Positions 1-11,092 of a stretch of DNA of 64,000 bases are shown here, piece by piece. The notes beneath the pieces were generated by a model. It saw only the letters and a program-made list of their open reading frames with translations. It did no database searches and had not been told where the DNA came from. This DNA is from Dromaius novaehollandiae (lineage: Eukaryota > Chordata > Aves > Casuariiformes > Dromaiidae). Made by a program: the position numbers and the translations under genes. Every line of letters begins with the position of its first letter. Within the stretch, counting starts at the first letter, position 1. The stretch is from the NCBI RefSeq assembly GCF_036370855.1, contig NC_088101.1, positions 67,455,559-67,519,558 of the forward strand, written 5' to 3'.

Positions 1-619
1 TGCTTCTTAACATCTCCTACCTCATAATAATATTGTTTTCCCAGAGCTAGACACCAACATATTTACTAATATAGAAGCATAAGAATCAAAATATTAGATC
101 ACACCAAGGTCCATCAAATCTTAATGGTCTCTAAGATCATCCAATGCAATTGTTTCAGAGGAGAGTGTAAAAACATTACAGACTGAAAATAATCTACACT
201 CCACACTAAATTTCATATTGGTCTCACATCATTAGAGATAAGTTTAAGCTGTAAAATATGAAACATAATATCACTTACAAAGTTCTTATAATTAATTGTA
301 ACAGCTCTGGCTATCCTGATCACAATTATAAACATGCAAATCCTATTTAGTATTGCTAAATTCTTCATCTCATTACTTTCTGTTGCAATAGAGTTCTACC
401 ATTTAATTACCTTATACATTGAAAAAAATATCAGTTTTCAATTTACCATTTTTTATTGCACATGCTGCTGACATATTTTCTGTATAGCATATATAACTGT
501 CTGAGTCCTTGAGGAACTGGTTATCTTAATACTGCTGAGTTTTTATGTAAAGATTTTTGTGCAACTACAGTAGGAAGCCTAGTGTCTCAGATAGACATCT
601 CTATTATTCTAAATCTAAG
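1..619. other. AT-rich non-coding sequence, no gene seen
   Basis: No open frame of note, no recognisable repeat and no RNA gene is visible. It leads into the 3' side of the CR1-like fragment that follows. Confidence 0.6.
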
Positions 620-1232
620 TAAATGAAATAAAATGTCTTCATTGATGCCCCCTTTATTCTTGTGTTATGAAATAGGAAGAAAAAGGCTCTTAATATACCT
701 TTTCTACAGTATTCAGTATTTTGTATACTTGTATTATGTCTCCACTTACTCATGTCCTTTCCAAGAAAAACTACCACAGCCCTCTTGGTTTTTTTACCTG
801 AAAGCTTTTCCAGACTCTCTGTAAATGTTATCATCCTTCTCTGAACCATCTTAGAGTTCTTTAATATCCCTTCTGAGATGGGGTGACCAACCCTGCACAC
901 AATACCATACAAGAACCCATATTACTGACTTATAGCAGCATTAGAATAATCTCAGTTATTATTCTTCATCCTACTTCATATGCATCCCAATATCTTACTA
1001 ACTTCCCTGACTGTCGCTGTGCACTGAACTGTCTATAACTATTTCTCTCCCTTACTTCAAGCAATATTCTTAACTCAGAATGCTGTAAAGCGCAGAAGTA
1101 GCTTTAATTTTTTAACTTCAGCATGCATTCCTTTGTATTTATTAACACTGAATTTTATTGGCTTTTTTGATACCCATTCACACAGAATTTTTAGGTCTCT
1201 GAAAATTTTAAGTGTCTTCTCTGGTCAAACAA
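620..1232 (-). mobile_element. Degraded CR1-like (CR1/L3 group) LINE fragment, C-terminal part of the reverse-transcriptase ORF
   Basis: Read on the minus strand, this stretch carries broken pieces of the C-terminal region of a CR1-type ORF2 protein, in the expected order. Near 1130-1200 there is a 'W..K.P.KFSVNKYK' stretch like the family's 'WA..N.MKFN..KC' segment. Near 880-915 there is 'G...RVGHPIS', like the family's 'Q.W.P..S' or 'V.W.P' region. At about 800-860 comes 'MVQRRMITFTESLEKL', like the family's 'VQRRATKMI.GLE.L'. Near 720-760 there is 'GKDMSKWRHNTSIQNTEY', corresponding to 'RRLRGDMIEVYKIL', followed by 'HNTRIKG'. Several frameshifts and stops separate these blocks, so it cannot make protein. 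The longest intact piece is a 102-codon frame (604-912). Which CR1/L3 subfamily it belongs to cannot be told by eye. Confidence 0.68.
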
Positions 1233-2199
1233 AATAACTTCTTTTACCTGGGAGGAATTAAAGTGACTACTGGGCCAGCTTAAGCCACTTGATAGGTCAG
1301 AGTTTTATGACTAGGATGGTAGCACCATCAAATGAGTCAAGGAATGGGCTTAGAAAATAGCTGTTGGGTGAAGCTCTCTGTTCTCAGTAAACAAAAGAAG
1401 CAGTAGTTTTCAGGAAATGCAGATAAATATGAAAGTCCTTTTCTGATTATAAACAAGTGGCACTGGACTACAAGCCAACAGAAACAGCATACGTGATATT
1501 AAGAAGGATACATCCAATATATTGAGCAAACAAGATAACCCTATTAGCATCCCAAACTTGGCAAGATGATAGTAGCATGGAATATTGTAAATGCATTGCT
1601 ATGCTAGCTTATATCATGGATAAGTTTTTGTATAGCTGAATCTGAACAGTAATATATTTCAGGCCAGCATTGAATTATATTTTTTTATTCTTTTCTTTTT
1701 TTGCCAGGAACAGAACTGTTGGCTATCCATTTATTTTTTTATTTGTATTCTTATAATTCTAGTATCCATAGAAGCATGATTCATCTGTTAAATGTAATCA
1801 CTTTCTTTAGATAAAGCAAACATTTCTGACTAAATTGTCAGTGCTTCATATCCCAGTAATGTGTAATCATGAGTTTCAGAACCATTTGTATAAACTACAA
1901 GCTTTCATATAGACAAAGAACTTAAATTTCCCATAACACTTTAAATTTGCATGAAAAGAGGTTTATAGAAAAATATGTTTTGGAGAGCATGCAGTTTAAT
2001 ATAATCCTAACATGAGAATTTTGATCTAAATAGGTCTGACCGTGCCCTGAAACACCTTGAATATAAAAAGCTACACAACCACAATCGCAACCAAATTCTT
2101 TCATTTGCCCTAGCATTCTGATCTAAGTGTTTCATTTTCATGTACTTGCCCATATTGATGGACTCTTCCTTCCTGCATTATTTTCACCCAGAGGAATGA
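1233..2199. other. Non-coding sequence, nothing recognised
   Basis: AT-rich unique-looking sequence with short T-runs around 1680-1740. No repeat family, exon or RNA gene was recognised. Confidence 0.5.
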
Positions 2200-2640
2200 A
2201 TGACAAGGATGTTGCAAAAGCATGAATGTCACAAGCGACCACATCCCACTTCTGGATTTGTCTTCAGTTCATTAGAGAGAATTCACTTCTCTTTTCAGCC
2301 TGCTTCTCTATGATGACATTTGCTTAGCCTAAACATTTTGATCAATTAAAATGAATTGTTTTTAATTGAGGTAAGCTTAGTCTCAAAATGTCATATGGGC
2401 TAAAAATAAATATCTCATTTTTCTTTTCTCTTTTTCTTATGGGAGGAAATGAGAGACATTTGTTTTGCTGAAGCGTGTTGCTTGCTTTTATTTTCTGCTG
2501 AAGCTATTTATCAAATGCATTAAGATAATATATCAATGTGCTTTGTGGTTTTAAAACCCATTCTCCTGAAATGCTTTATCTAGTTCTAATTATGGCATCA
2601 TTTAGTTTCTTCTGGAATTATAGTGCTCAGATTAATTGCA
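2200..2640. promoter_or_regulatory. Candidate cis-regulatory block with homeodomain-type and MEF2-type sites
   Basis: The block contains an exact inverted repeat: tcaattaaaa at 2342-2351 and ttttaattga at 2360-2369, with an 8-base spacer. Each arm carries an AATTA-type homeodomain core. A perfect match to the MEF2 pattern YTAWWWWTAR (ctaaaaataa) lies at 2400-2409. Further TAAT-containing motifs occur around 2585-2640. The texture, with clustered short AT motifs and no repeats, is that of conserved non-coding elements near developmental genes. That is inference, because conservation cannot be seen from one sequence. Confidence 0.3.
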
Positions 2641-3604
2641 TTTACCCTCAAACATAACTTCTCTTCTTTTTCTTCCCATCATTTCCTCCTCTAGTTTTAT
2701 GATTTATTTTTCATGAATGCAAGTGAAAATAGCAGTAAGTGATTCAAAACTCCTATTTTTGGTTACACAGAGTTTTTTGAACTTTCAGTATAGCAAGAGA
2801 CCTTGTTATCTTTTACTTCTTTCACTAAAACAAATCAGTGATTCACCATGGCCTTCAATTAGACCAGGACTGCATCCATGTTTTTTGCACAATGCTAAAA
2901 TGGAGAGGCAAAAATAACTCAAAAGCAGTTTGGCCACTATTATAGAGAAGAGAGAAAAGTGAATGCATTCCCACCATAAAATAATTTCTGAAGTCTCTAC
3001 TTCAAAAGCTCAAAAAACAAAACAAGTGGTAGCACTGAGCTAAAAATCTCTCCAAAACATATTCTACCTATCAACTAGATCTCTGGTGAAATTTGCTTTG
3101 ATTGGACTGAGTTTTTATAATGTTTCAAAATCTTATGTATAACACATTTTACATACAATTCTCTTGCTAGTAGAAGACCATGCTATCCATGCAAATAGAA
3201 CTAGCATAGCTGCTTAAACACTAAAGTTAGCAGGAAACACTCCACAGGAAAGGACATTGAGATGGTAAACATTTACTCCTGACAAACCATGAAACTTTTT
3301 TTAAGAGAAAAGTCTGGGGGGTTTTTTGTTTGTTTTTTACTTCAGTGCATATTATCTTCTTATGATCTGTAGTGAAACAGAGACTATAGGGGTTTTTTCT
3401 GGCTGCAAATACATATTATAGCATTTTCCCTACAGGAGGCCTCATAGAAATGCTTTACATTATAAAAACCATACAGAAACAAAATATAAACAAGCCATAC
3501 TAAAAGTATTATGCATTATGAACTGAATAAGCCTGTGCTTTACATCCTATGATAGACATAAGTACCTAATAAATCACAACAGCTTGCATCCGTGACCCAG
3601 TGCA
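2641..3604. other. Non-coding sequence, nothing recognised
   Basis: Unique-looking AT-rich DNA with short homopolymer runs near 3297-3340. No gene or classifiable repeat was seen. Confidence 0.5.
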
Positions 3605-3738
3605 TGGCAATAGAGTTATATCAGGGATGACTTGGGTCCCGTGTATGACTATATCCATATAGTGGCTTCAGTAGGAGAGACTGGTTACTTCCCAAGGTTC
3701 CCGCTGACTTTGAGGGGGGCCAAAATTTCACCATACGT
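3605..3738. repeat. Old sauropsid interspersed repeat fragment ('gacttcaatgg' family)
   Basis: The segment contains 'gagttatatcagggatgac' (about 3613-3631) and later 'cgctgactttgaggggggcc' followed by 'aaaatttcacc'. These correspond to the remembered motifs 'gagttacaccagggatga' and 'gacttcaatggggccaggatttcacc', which belong to a near-palindromic repeat common in turtles, crocodilians and birds. The copy is heavily diverged. The family name is not known to me, and because the core is close to palindromic the strand is not assigned. Confidence 0.55.
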
Positions 3739-3744
3739 GTTTGA

Positions 3745-3850
3745 AGTTGAAGAGGAGGGAAAGGAAGAAGGGGAAACCGGGCAGGGAAAGGGAAGGCAAC
3801 GGGACCGGACTTACAGATGGGTGAGAACTGGGGGAGGGGAGTAGTTCTAC
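3745..3850 (+). other. Purine-rich stretch with a G-quadruplex-compatible motif
   Basis: The plus strand is almost all purine from 3745 to about 3795. Four GGG tracts lie at 3779-3781, 3784-3786, 3790-3792 and 3801-3803, with loops of 2, 3 and 8 bases. The third loop is long, so folding would be weak to moderate. Confidence 0.4.
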
Positions 3851-6092
3851 CTAGGTGTCTGCGTGACGCAAACGGCTACCGCCTTCCCTCTTCTCCTGTG
3901 TTATTAATGAGGACATCCTGATACTCACCCAATCTGCACAGATTGAAAACCTTCAAGGAGATGAAGGGGCTTTCTTTAAATGTTGTTTTGCATGCAGACC
4001 GAGGGATGAAGCAGGCGTTCTGAGGAGAGAGGCCTGGCAGAACGATCATTCTTTAATTCACGGTTTTCCGTGCTAGATCTGCACAGTGAAGGATGGAAGG
4101 AAAATCACTGCTGACTCTGGAGCAGTTTGGCACCTCTGCATGTGAAAATCTGCTTTTTTTTCTTACTCAGAAAGCAGGGCCAGTTGAAGTTATTCCAGTA
4201 TATTCACTTCGATACTTACAAAGACATTAAATGATGATAGGATAGCAGTGCTGTCAGCAAGACAGTCTAGTATTTTTGAGTTCCTTCCTGTCTCAGATGA
4301 AGTACGTGGCCTTCTCAATAAGCATAAATGTGAAGAACAAACTACTTCCTGAATGATTTTCCAAGCCAGAGCTGATTAAAACTCAGTATGAGCTCGCAGG
4401 ACATGAGCAGCTCGTACTGGCAGAACAGGTGTTCGTCTTTATGTTTAAAAGCAAAAGCCGGTGGGAAGAGACCATGGGGTTGCAACAGATCACTGCATGA
4501 ATTAGCAGCGACCAGTAGGAGCTTGCAGTCATCTGACAGGACGTGGGCAATGTCCTTCACCAAAAAGTTAGAATCTAATTCCAGAAAATAATGCCGAACT
4601 GTGTCACATACAACATACCCATATATGTTTTAAGCAGCTCGTTCCAAAGCAGCATACGGGCTTCGCTATTGCTTGCTGACGTCCCTCAGCCTCCTCTCTG
4701 AGCGAATGGCCTTCTCGGTTCCACTGAGACCTTTTCTCATTATTCCGGGCACTCTGTGTTGCATTAGGACTTTCTTCAGGCAAGTTCACTACATGTCTGT
4801 TTGCCTTTCCCTAATCCCTTCCTCAGCAGAAATCTCCCTACATCTCCTCCCTTTTTACTGATTTCCCTGAACAGTTTGAGTGACCCTGGAACTGTTCCTT
4901 TAAAAATTCACTAATTTTAACACCTAACTTCAAGTGAGAGCTCTTGTGTGCCAGAGGTACACTACGAACTATAAATTGTGAGGAAAATACCCACTTGGGG
5001 CATCTTGGAAATACATTTGTTGATGATAAAGTATGCTGCTATACTTTTCTCCAAAGAAATACCTGATAGTTGCTCTGGGAGTCCTCCTTCATACATACCT
5101 ATATGCACACACGGAGGTACATTTCATAAGCGTTTCATTAAGATAATGACTACTTTAAAATTACTACTCCAGAATATTTTTCTTCCCTTTCTTCTTGCTC
5201 TTTTTCCTTTTTAATCTACTTATTATTAATTTATTCCTTTTTCTTCTTGTTACCTCTCCCCACTGTATTTTCATTTTTCTTTCCTTCCTCCTTTTTTGCA
5301 GACCTCACACATCTTGTGCTGATTTTGCTTGCCCTAGTGTTATTTTGCAATGTCACACTTTAATATGCAGCAGATCAATGGGAAGAAGAGAGTGTAACTT
5401 GTTGATAAACAGGTCAGTAAAGGAGAGAAGAATAAATCATTAGCTAAGAAGAAGTAATTAAAGTGGACATCCCTGTAAAAACATTTATTATTTTCCTCTG
5501 ATTTTATATGTTCAGTGTTAAGTGTTTCTCTCTAGAGTGTGGATGAAAGTTATTCCCTCTGTTTGTCCTTCAAAATAATTTTGAAGACATTAGGCTGCAT
5601 ACTGTTTGCAGTTACACCAGCTTCATTTGGAATCAGTCCATGGTTTACCCAAAACTGGATTTGGGAAGCTATATCTTTTTAATCTAGTGTCATCATTTTA
5701 TAGGGACTCTGCAAATGGTACAGGAGCAGAGAGTGAAGCTGTACAAAACACAGGCACAAGAAGAACCAAACAACCAGAGAGACTTTCTACTTTTTAGAAC
5801 GCTGCAAGCAAACTGTGAAAAATAAAGTTCCCCTCATCTTTCTCTACGGTAACTTTGAGTATCTAATTGTTCTCACAGCTTTTTCTTGTACAGCAGTAGT
5901 CAGAAGTGGAAAAATGGTAGGAACTAAAATTTTGAGATAATTTTAGTAAAAAGAAGGAGCAAAATGGAAGAGCTGCAGAAGAAAGAGTGAGCTTAATTTT
6001 TCTTTTTACTAAGTAACTAAAACAATAAAAAGGAAATAATTAAACATGTGACAAGTCCTGACAATTGTAAATGTTGTTCTTCGTAAATGAAA
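3851..6092. other. Non-coding sequence with a long pyrimidine tract
   Basis: No gene was recognised. From about 5170 to 5300 the plus strand is strongly pyrimidine-rich and ends in 'ttttttgcag', which looks like a 3' splice site. A 'cag|gtcagt' donor-like site follows about 110 bases later, at 5411/5412 (see findings). Nothing else is classifiable. Confidence 0.45.
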
Positions 6093-6130
6093 ACTGGAAT
6101 ATACAGAATTCACTGGAATATACAGAATTC
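6093..6130. repeat. Exact tandem duplication, 19 bp x 2
   Basis: The 19-base unit actggaatatacagaattc occupies 6093-6111 and is repeated without change at 6112-6130. The identity of the copies suggests a recent slippage event. Confidence 0.95.
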
Positions 6131-6508
6131 TAGGAATGACTCACTGGCAAAGGGTTCTCATTTGAACCTGAGACTCTGTAAGAAATATAGAAGTAGTATG
6201 TAGGTATTTTTCTGCTTGTATTTTATGCATTAAAAATGTGCCCTGAATTTCAAAGAATTGTGCAAAAAGAGGGAATTTACTGGAAATTCATATAAAAATA
6301 CATTTGGCACCTATGATCAGGAAAAATCAAGCAGAAATGTTCAATTAATCGCTTGTAATTCTATCTTGTATCCCTCTAAGTACTCAGAAAGTCAGTCTCA
6401 GAAAACTAAGCTGGATGCACTTTATTCAAGCATTTGAACAGAGTATTTAAAATTATTACCATAGCCAGAAACAGATTTTAATGTTACTAAGAGTGAGCAG
6501 CTAGAATT
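6131..6508. other. Non-coding sequence, nothing recognised
   Basis: AT-rich sequence without recognisable features between the tandem duplication and a poly-A run. Confidence 0.5.
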
Positions 6509-6525
6509 AAAAAAAAAAAAAAAAA
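6509..6525 (+). repeat. Poly-A run (17 A)
   Basis: Seventeen consecutive A residues. No LINE or SINE body is recognisable upstream, so it is better read as a homopolymer than as a retroposon tail. Confidence 0.9.
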
Positions 6526-9509
6526 TCAGGTGAATGAAACATACATGAAATAGTGAAATGGTTTCAGTAACTTTTTTTTTTTTACATCATCTTGCCGTTT
6601 CACATATGCTTTGCTTTCAACTGGATCTATAATGAAAAGAGTTGAAGAAAGCCTTCTTCTGTCTAGAGGCCATATTTTTCTTCCTCTAACTTCCCTAGGA
6701 CACTGCATAAGAGCAGTATCCCACCTTCAAACAGTCAGGGCCTGAGCCTGTAACTATCTCCACCACAGCACAAGGATACGTCTTGCCAGGGAAGTGGCAG
6801 CCCAGGAGTCTGTTTTCGCAGATGACACAATGAAATGGATAACAAAAGAATAAAGTGACAGTGTAAGACAAAGAAGACAATACCAAGGTTACCTGATTGG
6901 GGAAAAAAAATCTAGCTCCCATGGAAGCTCGATGACAAGGTGTTGAGAGAAATACCTTCGAGGACCAAGCAAAGCAAATTACGCACTATGCATGCGTATT
7001 TCAAAGGTTTTAATTTACAAATCTCACAAAGTGGGCAAGAAGAATATATTTCTTGTATTTTGTGTTTCATCATGATGGAAGCTGGTCCTGAGACAGGATT
7101 AACATTGCAAACTAATATCAAATACACACAAAAACCATGAATATTTATGACAAAATATTTCATAAACACACAGAACCAATAACTGCAATCCTAGATAACC
7201 TGGTGCCATTAAATCTACAAACAAGGAAGTTACCAAGAAAATGATGCAGCATTTCTATGCAAAATACCAAATGACATTCAAATAAACTGTAAGGATTATT
7301 ATATTGGCTATAGAGCACAAATAAAATAAATGTCACCCCTAACAAAAGACTTGCTAATGTTTCAGCACCATACTGCTGTGTCCTCTCAGAGGAAAATAGA
7401 AATTACCTTGAAGGATGGAAGAAAGCACTAATATACTTCAAAATTTTAAAGGCGTTAGCAAAAAAGAGAGTATCGCACTCTAAATTACAGAGTTAAATTC
7501 AGGACGGGAAGGAGGGCAGGAGCCCAGTTCTGATAAGCTCATGGCACTTAGGAGCCGAGCAGAGCAACCCAGCTCCTCCCCATGGCTTTCAGGAAGGGCT
7601 GCCGCATACACTTTGGGAAACTCAACCCAGAGGGAAAAATTTAAAAAATGTCAAAAGTGAGCAGTGTTTTCACATCACATTAGACCAAAAGCAGCACCAA
7701 AGCAACCAAGGGCCCTGACTCTGCAAACTGCTCTGCGCAGATGATCCGCTCTCGTCCTGTGCCCCAGCGGGGCAAATCCAGAACCATCAGCAGGAGAAAA
7801 CAAAAATAGTTTACTAAGCACTGAGAAGTATCAGCAACAATCACATGGCTAAAAATAAACTCATTAGAATAGTGGAAGAGGTCCAGGATGACAACAACAA
7901 AAACATCCATTAAAACATACAAATACACATAATCCCAGGATTTCAGTTTTAAACTCTTCTAGATATCACTATGAGAATATTAACAAAAGAAGAAGCTGAA
8001 CTATAACCACCCCAAGAGATTGCAGAGTTTCTAGATGACTTCTCAGCCTCCTTACTAAATTCTCTGTCACCTGCTTTGCCAGCAAAATACCTTCGGCTGT
8101 ATATTTTAAAATATATTTGAGGAGCTACAGTTTGCATTCAAATGATGCAGTCTTTTATTCAGAGTCTTGAGGAGTCATTCCCTGATACTGTCTTTCACTT
8201 AGGACCTTGAGAGTATTTTACAGCAAGAAAATTGACTTTCTCCATATTTGTTTCTTCATGCTGTTAGCTCTGTGTCTTCATTCCCTTTTAGATCTAGGAC
8301 CTCTCCTCTCACCTCAGAAAACACATTTAAGGATAATCATTCACTACTTCCTTCCCCAAGTCTCTCATAAAACCTATCTCCCTTCTAAACTGCCTGGCTG
8401 TCGGTGACAGCTTTATGTCTGCACGACATATCCTGGAAGATGAGAAATGTGATCTTATACCCTTCTTTGCCACTCTCCCCAGATTAGAAAGGATCTAAAA
8501 CCTCCATCAATCCTTGACTAAATACCTTAACAATTAGGATTCGGTATAACCAGGGAGTACCCCTGTTCCAGTGCCCAAGCTTCCAAAGAAAGCAGGGCAC
8601 GTGCACCAGCAAGGAATCCACCCATTTCTGTTGGTGTTGGGCATTGCTTCGATAGCACCTATTGAATCAAACCTTATCCTTGTATAAGGCCAAAGAAACA
8701 GCAAAGGGAAGCTGTTTGGGCAGGAGCAGCTCTGGACATGCACAGGAGCACAGCTTTGCAGTTTAGTGACCTGCGGCCACCCAGGAAGGCAGCTAGTGAG
8801 ATTAGGCAACCCCAGGGCAGGCAGCAGCCAAGATAGGAGGGAAACCGAACTGGGATTTCCAGACCCCAGGTTCTCTTTGATTCTGTGATATATATGTACA
8901 TCCTTTACATCAGCTATTTCTTTGTCTTTTATTGAATCCCAGTTCTGAGGAAACATCTTCAAGCCCCTTGTAGTCTCACGACAACCAACACCGCATGGTT
9001 TTCTTCTAGTCTGCCTCCTACTCATCTCGACTTTCTCCTTAAGCTTCCCTTAGTCTCCCGTTCTTTGCAGTTTTTGCAGTTCAATGGTCTCCTTCGTCAA
9101 AGGATACCCCTCCTCTCTCGTTTTATCTGGTCAGCCTTTTTTGAAAAAAATGTTTTTGTCCTTCCTACTTTGTTTTATAATTTCTCCAAAGCATCCTTAC
9201 ACAAATTGTTTTTCTATATTTTACTTTGTCTGTCAGAAGTCCCTGTCTGAGGATGTGCAAGGAACACACAATGCAAAATAGCCTGTGGTTTTCTCATGAC
9301 AACATGAGAGCTTCAGCTGTTCAAAGAGAAGGTTTGCTTTGTACAGTTGCATCCCAGGTTTATTTTGTATTTTGTTCTGCATGACAACCATCCAAAAATA
9401 TTTATAGCAAAATTTCCCTGCATTTTAGGGAGTTAAACTTTTGAGGTATTTAAACAAATCAGGAAAGAATAAATCATCACTCTTCAGAATCACTGCATTT
9501 TAGTACTTA
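6526..9509. other. Non-coding sequence; one possible LINE trace
   Basis: No gene was recognised. A plus-strand 'FADDT' peptide at 6815-6829 recalls the reverse-transcriptase active-site motif of CR1-type LINEs, but flanking similarity is weak (see findings). The 163-codon minus-strand frame at 8534-9025 lies in a GC-richer patch, resembles no family I know and is compatible with chance. Confidence 0.45.
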
Positions 9510-9573
9510 AACATAAAGCATGAAATTGTAACACAAACCATGATATTGTAACACAACATAAAGCACAAAATTG
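9510..9573. repeat. Short imperfect tandem repeat
   Basis: Variants of 'catgaaattgtaacacaa' and 'acataaagcacaaaattg' recur about three times: near 9511-9536, at 9538-9555 and at 9556-9573. The copies differ by a few bases. Confidence 0.7.
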
Positions 9574-9591
9574 TTTGTGACCAAATATTAA

Positions 9592-9615
9592 CATCTAACA
9601 TACAAATGTTAGATG
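9592..9615. repeat. Perfect short inverted repeat
   Basis: The arms catctaacat (9592-9601) and atgttagatg (9606-9615) are exact reverse complements around a 4-base loop (acaa). This could be a transcription-factor palindrome, a hairpin in a transcript, or chance. Confidence 0.8.
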
Positions 9616-9989
9616 ACTTTACTTGTTGTTGACCAACCCTGTCAAGCCCTCAAAGGAGAATTTCTACAGGGAACAAAACACATGACTTCACTTGCTGCTG
9701 CCGTAGTCATATAATGATTAATAATTTTTAATAAAGTTTTACGATGGTCTCTGAGCAAACGTCCTATGGAAATGAAGGAAAGCCTTGATTTTCTAAACCC
9801 CTTAACTGTGTCTAATGTTTATATGAATACAAGGAAGGAAATTCTCTACAGTACATTTCATACCTTTCTGACTATTTTAATGGGTATATATGGCCAAATG
9901 GATCTCACATAAACAGCAAATCAATATGACAAAGTTATTCGGAATTAGGTATGTTACAGAAAAGCTAAGCTAATGTTACAAGCAAGCTA
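9616..9989. other. Non-coding sequence, nothing recognised
   Basis: AT-rich sequence, with no gene or repeat visible. Confidence 0.5.
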
Positions 9990-10275
9990 AAATTTCAGTC
10001 AGTAATAGAGTAGAATATACATCTTGACATGGCTTTGATTAAGTAACTTCAGCACATTTAGCTGCAGTTCTGAACAAAGAGCCATAGGAAAACTTGCACT
10101 TTTTCAGTGATTTAATCTATTCCAGAGACTGCATGAGTGTAATGTGGCAGTTGCCATAGTAACCATATTTTTCCTTGGAACTCAGAGTAGATACATGTGT
10201 AAACGATTTCCCCACCTCATTGTCTAAGTTACTGTTGCGTTATGATGCTGCAGCAATGACTCACAGTCGATAGTT
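9990..10275. promoter_or_regulatory. Candidate regulatory element with an RFX X-box and AP-1 site
   Basis: gttgccatagtaac at 10150-10163 fits the RFX-family X-box pattern GTNRCC-N(0-3)-RGYAAC, with both half-sites intact and a 2-base spacer. About 100 bases downstream, tgctgcagca is followed at once by an AP-1 core (tgactca, 10257-10263). The surrounding sequence has no visible repeat. The X-box is seen directly. Activity, target gene and conservation are inference. Confidence 0.42.
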
Positions 10276-10767
10276 ATTTCAAATATATTTAAAATTTTCC
10301 AAAGTATCCCTCTGTGAATGCTTCATTCTGCCCTGCGCTGTTCTGACTGAGCACCTTTTCATAAATCTGCAGGTGACAACTCAGAGAAAGCCAAAAAGTT
10401 GGACAATTGCAAGATAGTGGTAAATATACATTTAAAAGTGTGTCAACACTTTATTCCCAGATTTTATTCTTTGGAGGGTTTTTTTGAACTGTGCTTTGGT
10501 GGCCATACGGTGTTTTCTCCATGAATAAGACTGATAATTTTGAGCACAATGGGCAGGGATTTAGAAGCCTGTCATCTATTATTTCACTAATAGAACTTGC
10601 ATCTACAAGTCTTAGGGCATTGTGCTGCTGTCTTATCCACAGGATTTAAAATTCTCTTTTAAAAAATCATTACTTATTGATGGTCACTGCAAAGCATTTC
10701 TCCTTTTTCCACCTTTTCACTGAATTCACCATTAATCAAAATCGTCCAGAACTGAAGCCATGTTGGT
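10276..10767. other. Non-coding sequence, nothing recognised
   Basis: No gene or classifiable repeat was seen between the RFX-site block and the inverted-repeat cluster. Confidence 0.5.
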
Positions 10768-10910
10768 AATTTGCACCTCTATAAATGCATTAGCAGATTC
10801 TGCTGTTTTGATGCCCACCTTTCTGATTAACTTGCATCTATAAAAGGTGCAAGCAGCATTCTGCTAACATTTAGTTGTGAATGGCTAAATCTGCTAAATT
10901 TGCTAGCGGT
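10768..10910. repeat. Cluster of imperfect inverted and direct repeats
   Basis: tttgcacctctataaatgca (10770-10789) is a near reverse complement of the 21-mer starting tgcatctata at 10833-10853. Each is followed by a similar block (agcagattctgct and agcagcattctgct). Then 'gctaaatctgctaaatttgctagc' units follow at about 10883-10906. This may be a decayed hairpin element or a dense regulatory cluster. Confidence 0.5.
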
Positions 10911-11049
10911 ACAAAGGCACAGTAATACAGGAGCAAGACAATGTATATTTTTACTTTAGTCAATACATCAGCATGTTAATGAACCAAAATGTAGAGGAAT
11001 CTGCTCTCAGAACCGTGTTAAAATAAAAAGGAACAATCCGAATACACAG

Positions 11050-11092
11050 TGTCAGGGATTTTCAGAGGTGCTGAGTATCCGCAGCTCCAACT
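11050..11092. repeat. Sauropsid interspersed repeat fragment ('ggtgctgag' part)
   Basis: 'gggattttcagaggtgctga' followed by 'gtatccgcagctcc' matches the remembered motif 'gattttcagaggtgctgagcacccgcagctcc' of a repeat common in turtles, crocodilians and birds. Only this short piece is recognisable. Confidence 0.6.

Noticed and set aside
5600..5660. 'ttacaccagcttcatttgga', possible palindromic-repeat piece
   Set aside because: Similarity covers fewer than 20 bases.
6509..6525. Poly-A run as a retroposon tail
   Set aside because: No recognisable element body upstream and no target-site duplication seen.
8534..9025. 163-codon minus-strand frame
   Set aside because: No recognisable domain or repeated motif, located in a GC-richer patch where stops are rarer, and without splice or promoter context. 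The length is compatible with chance.
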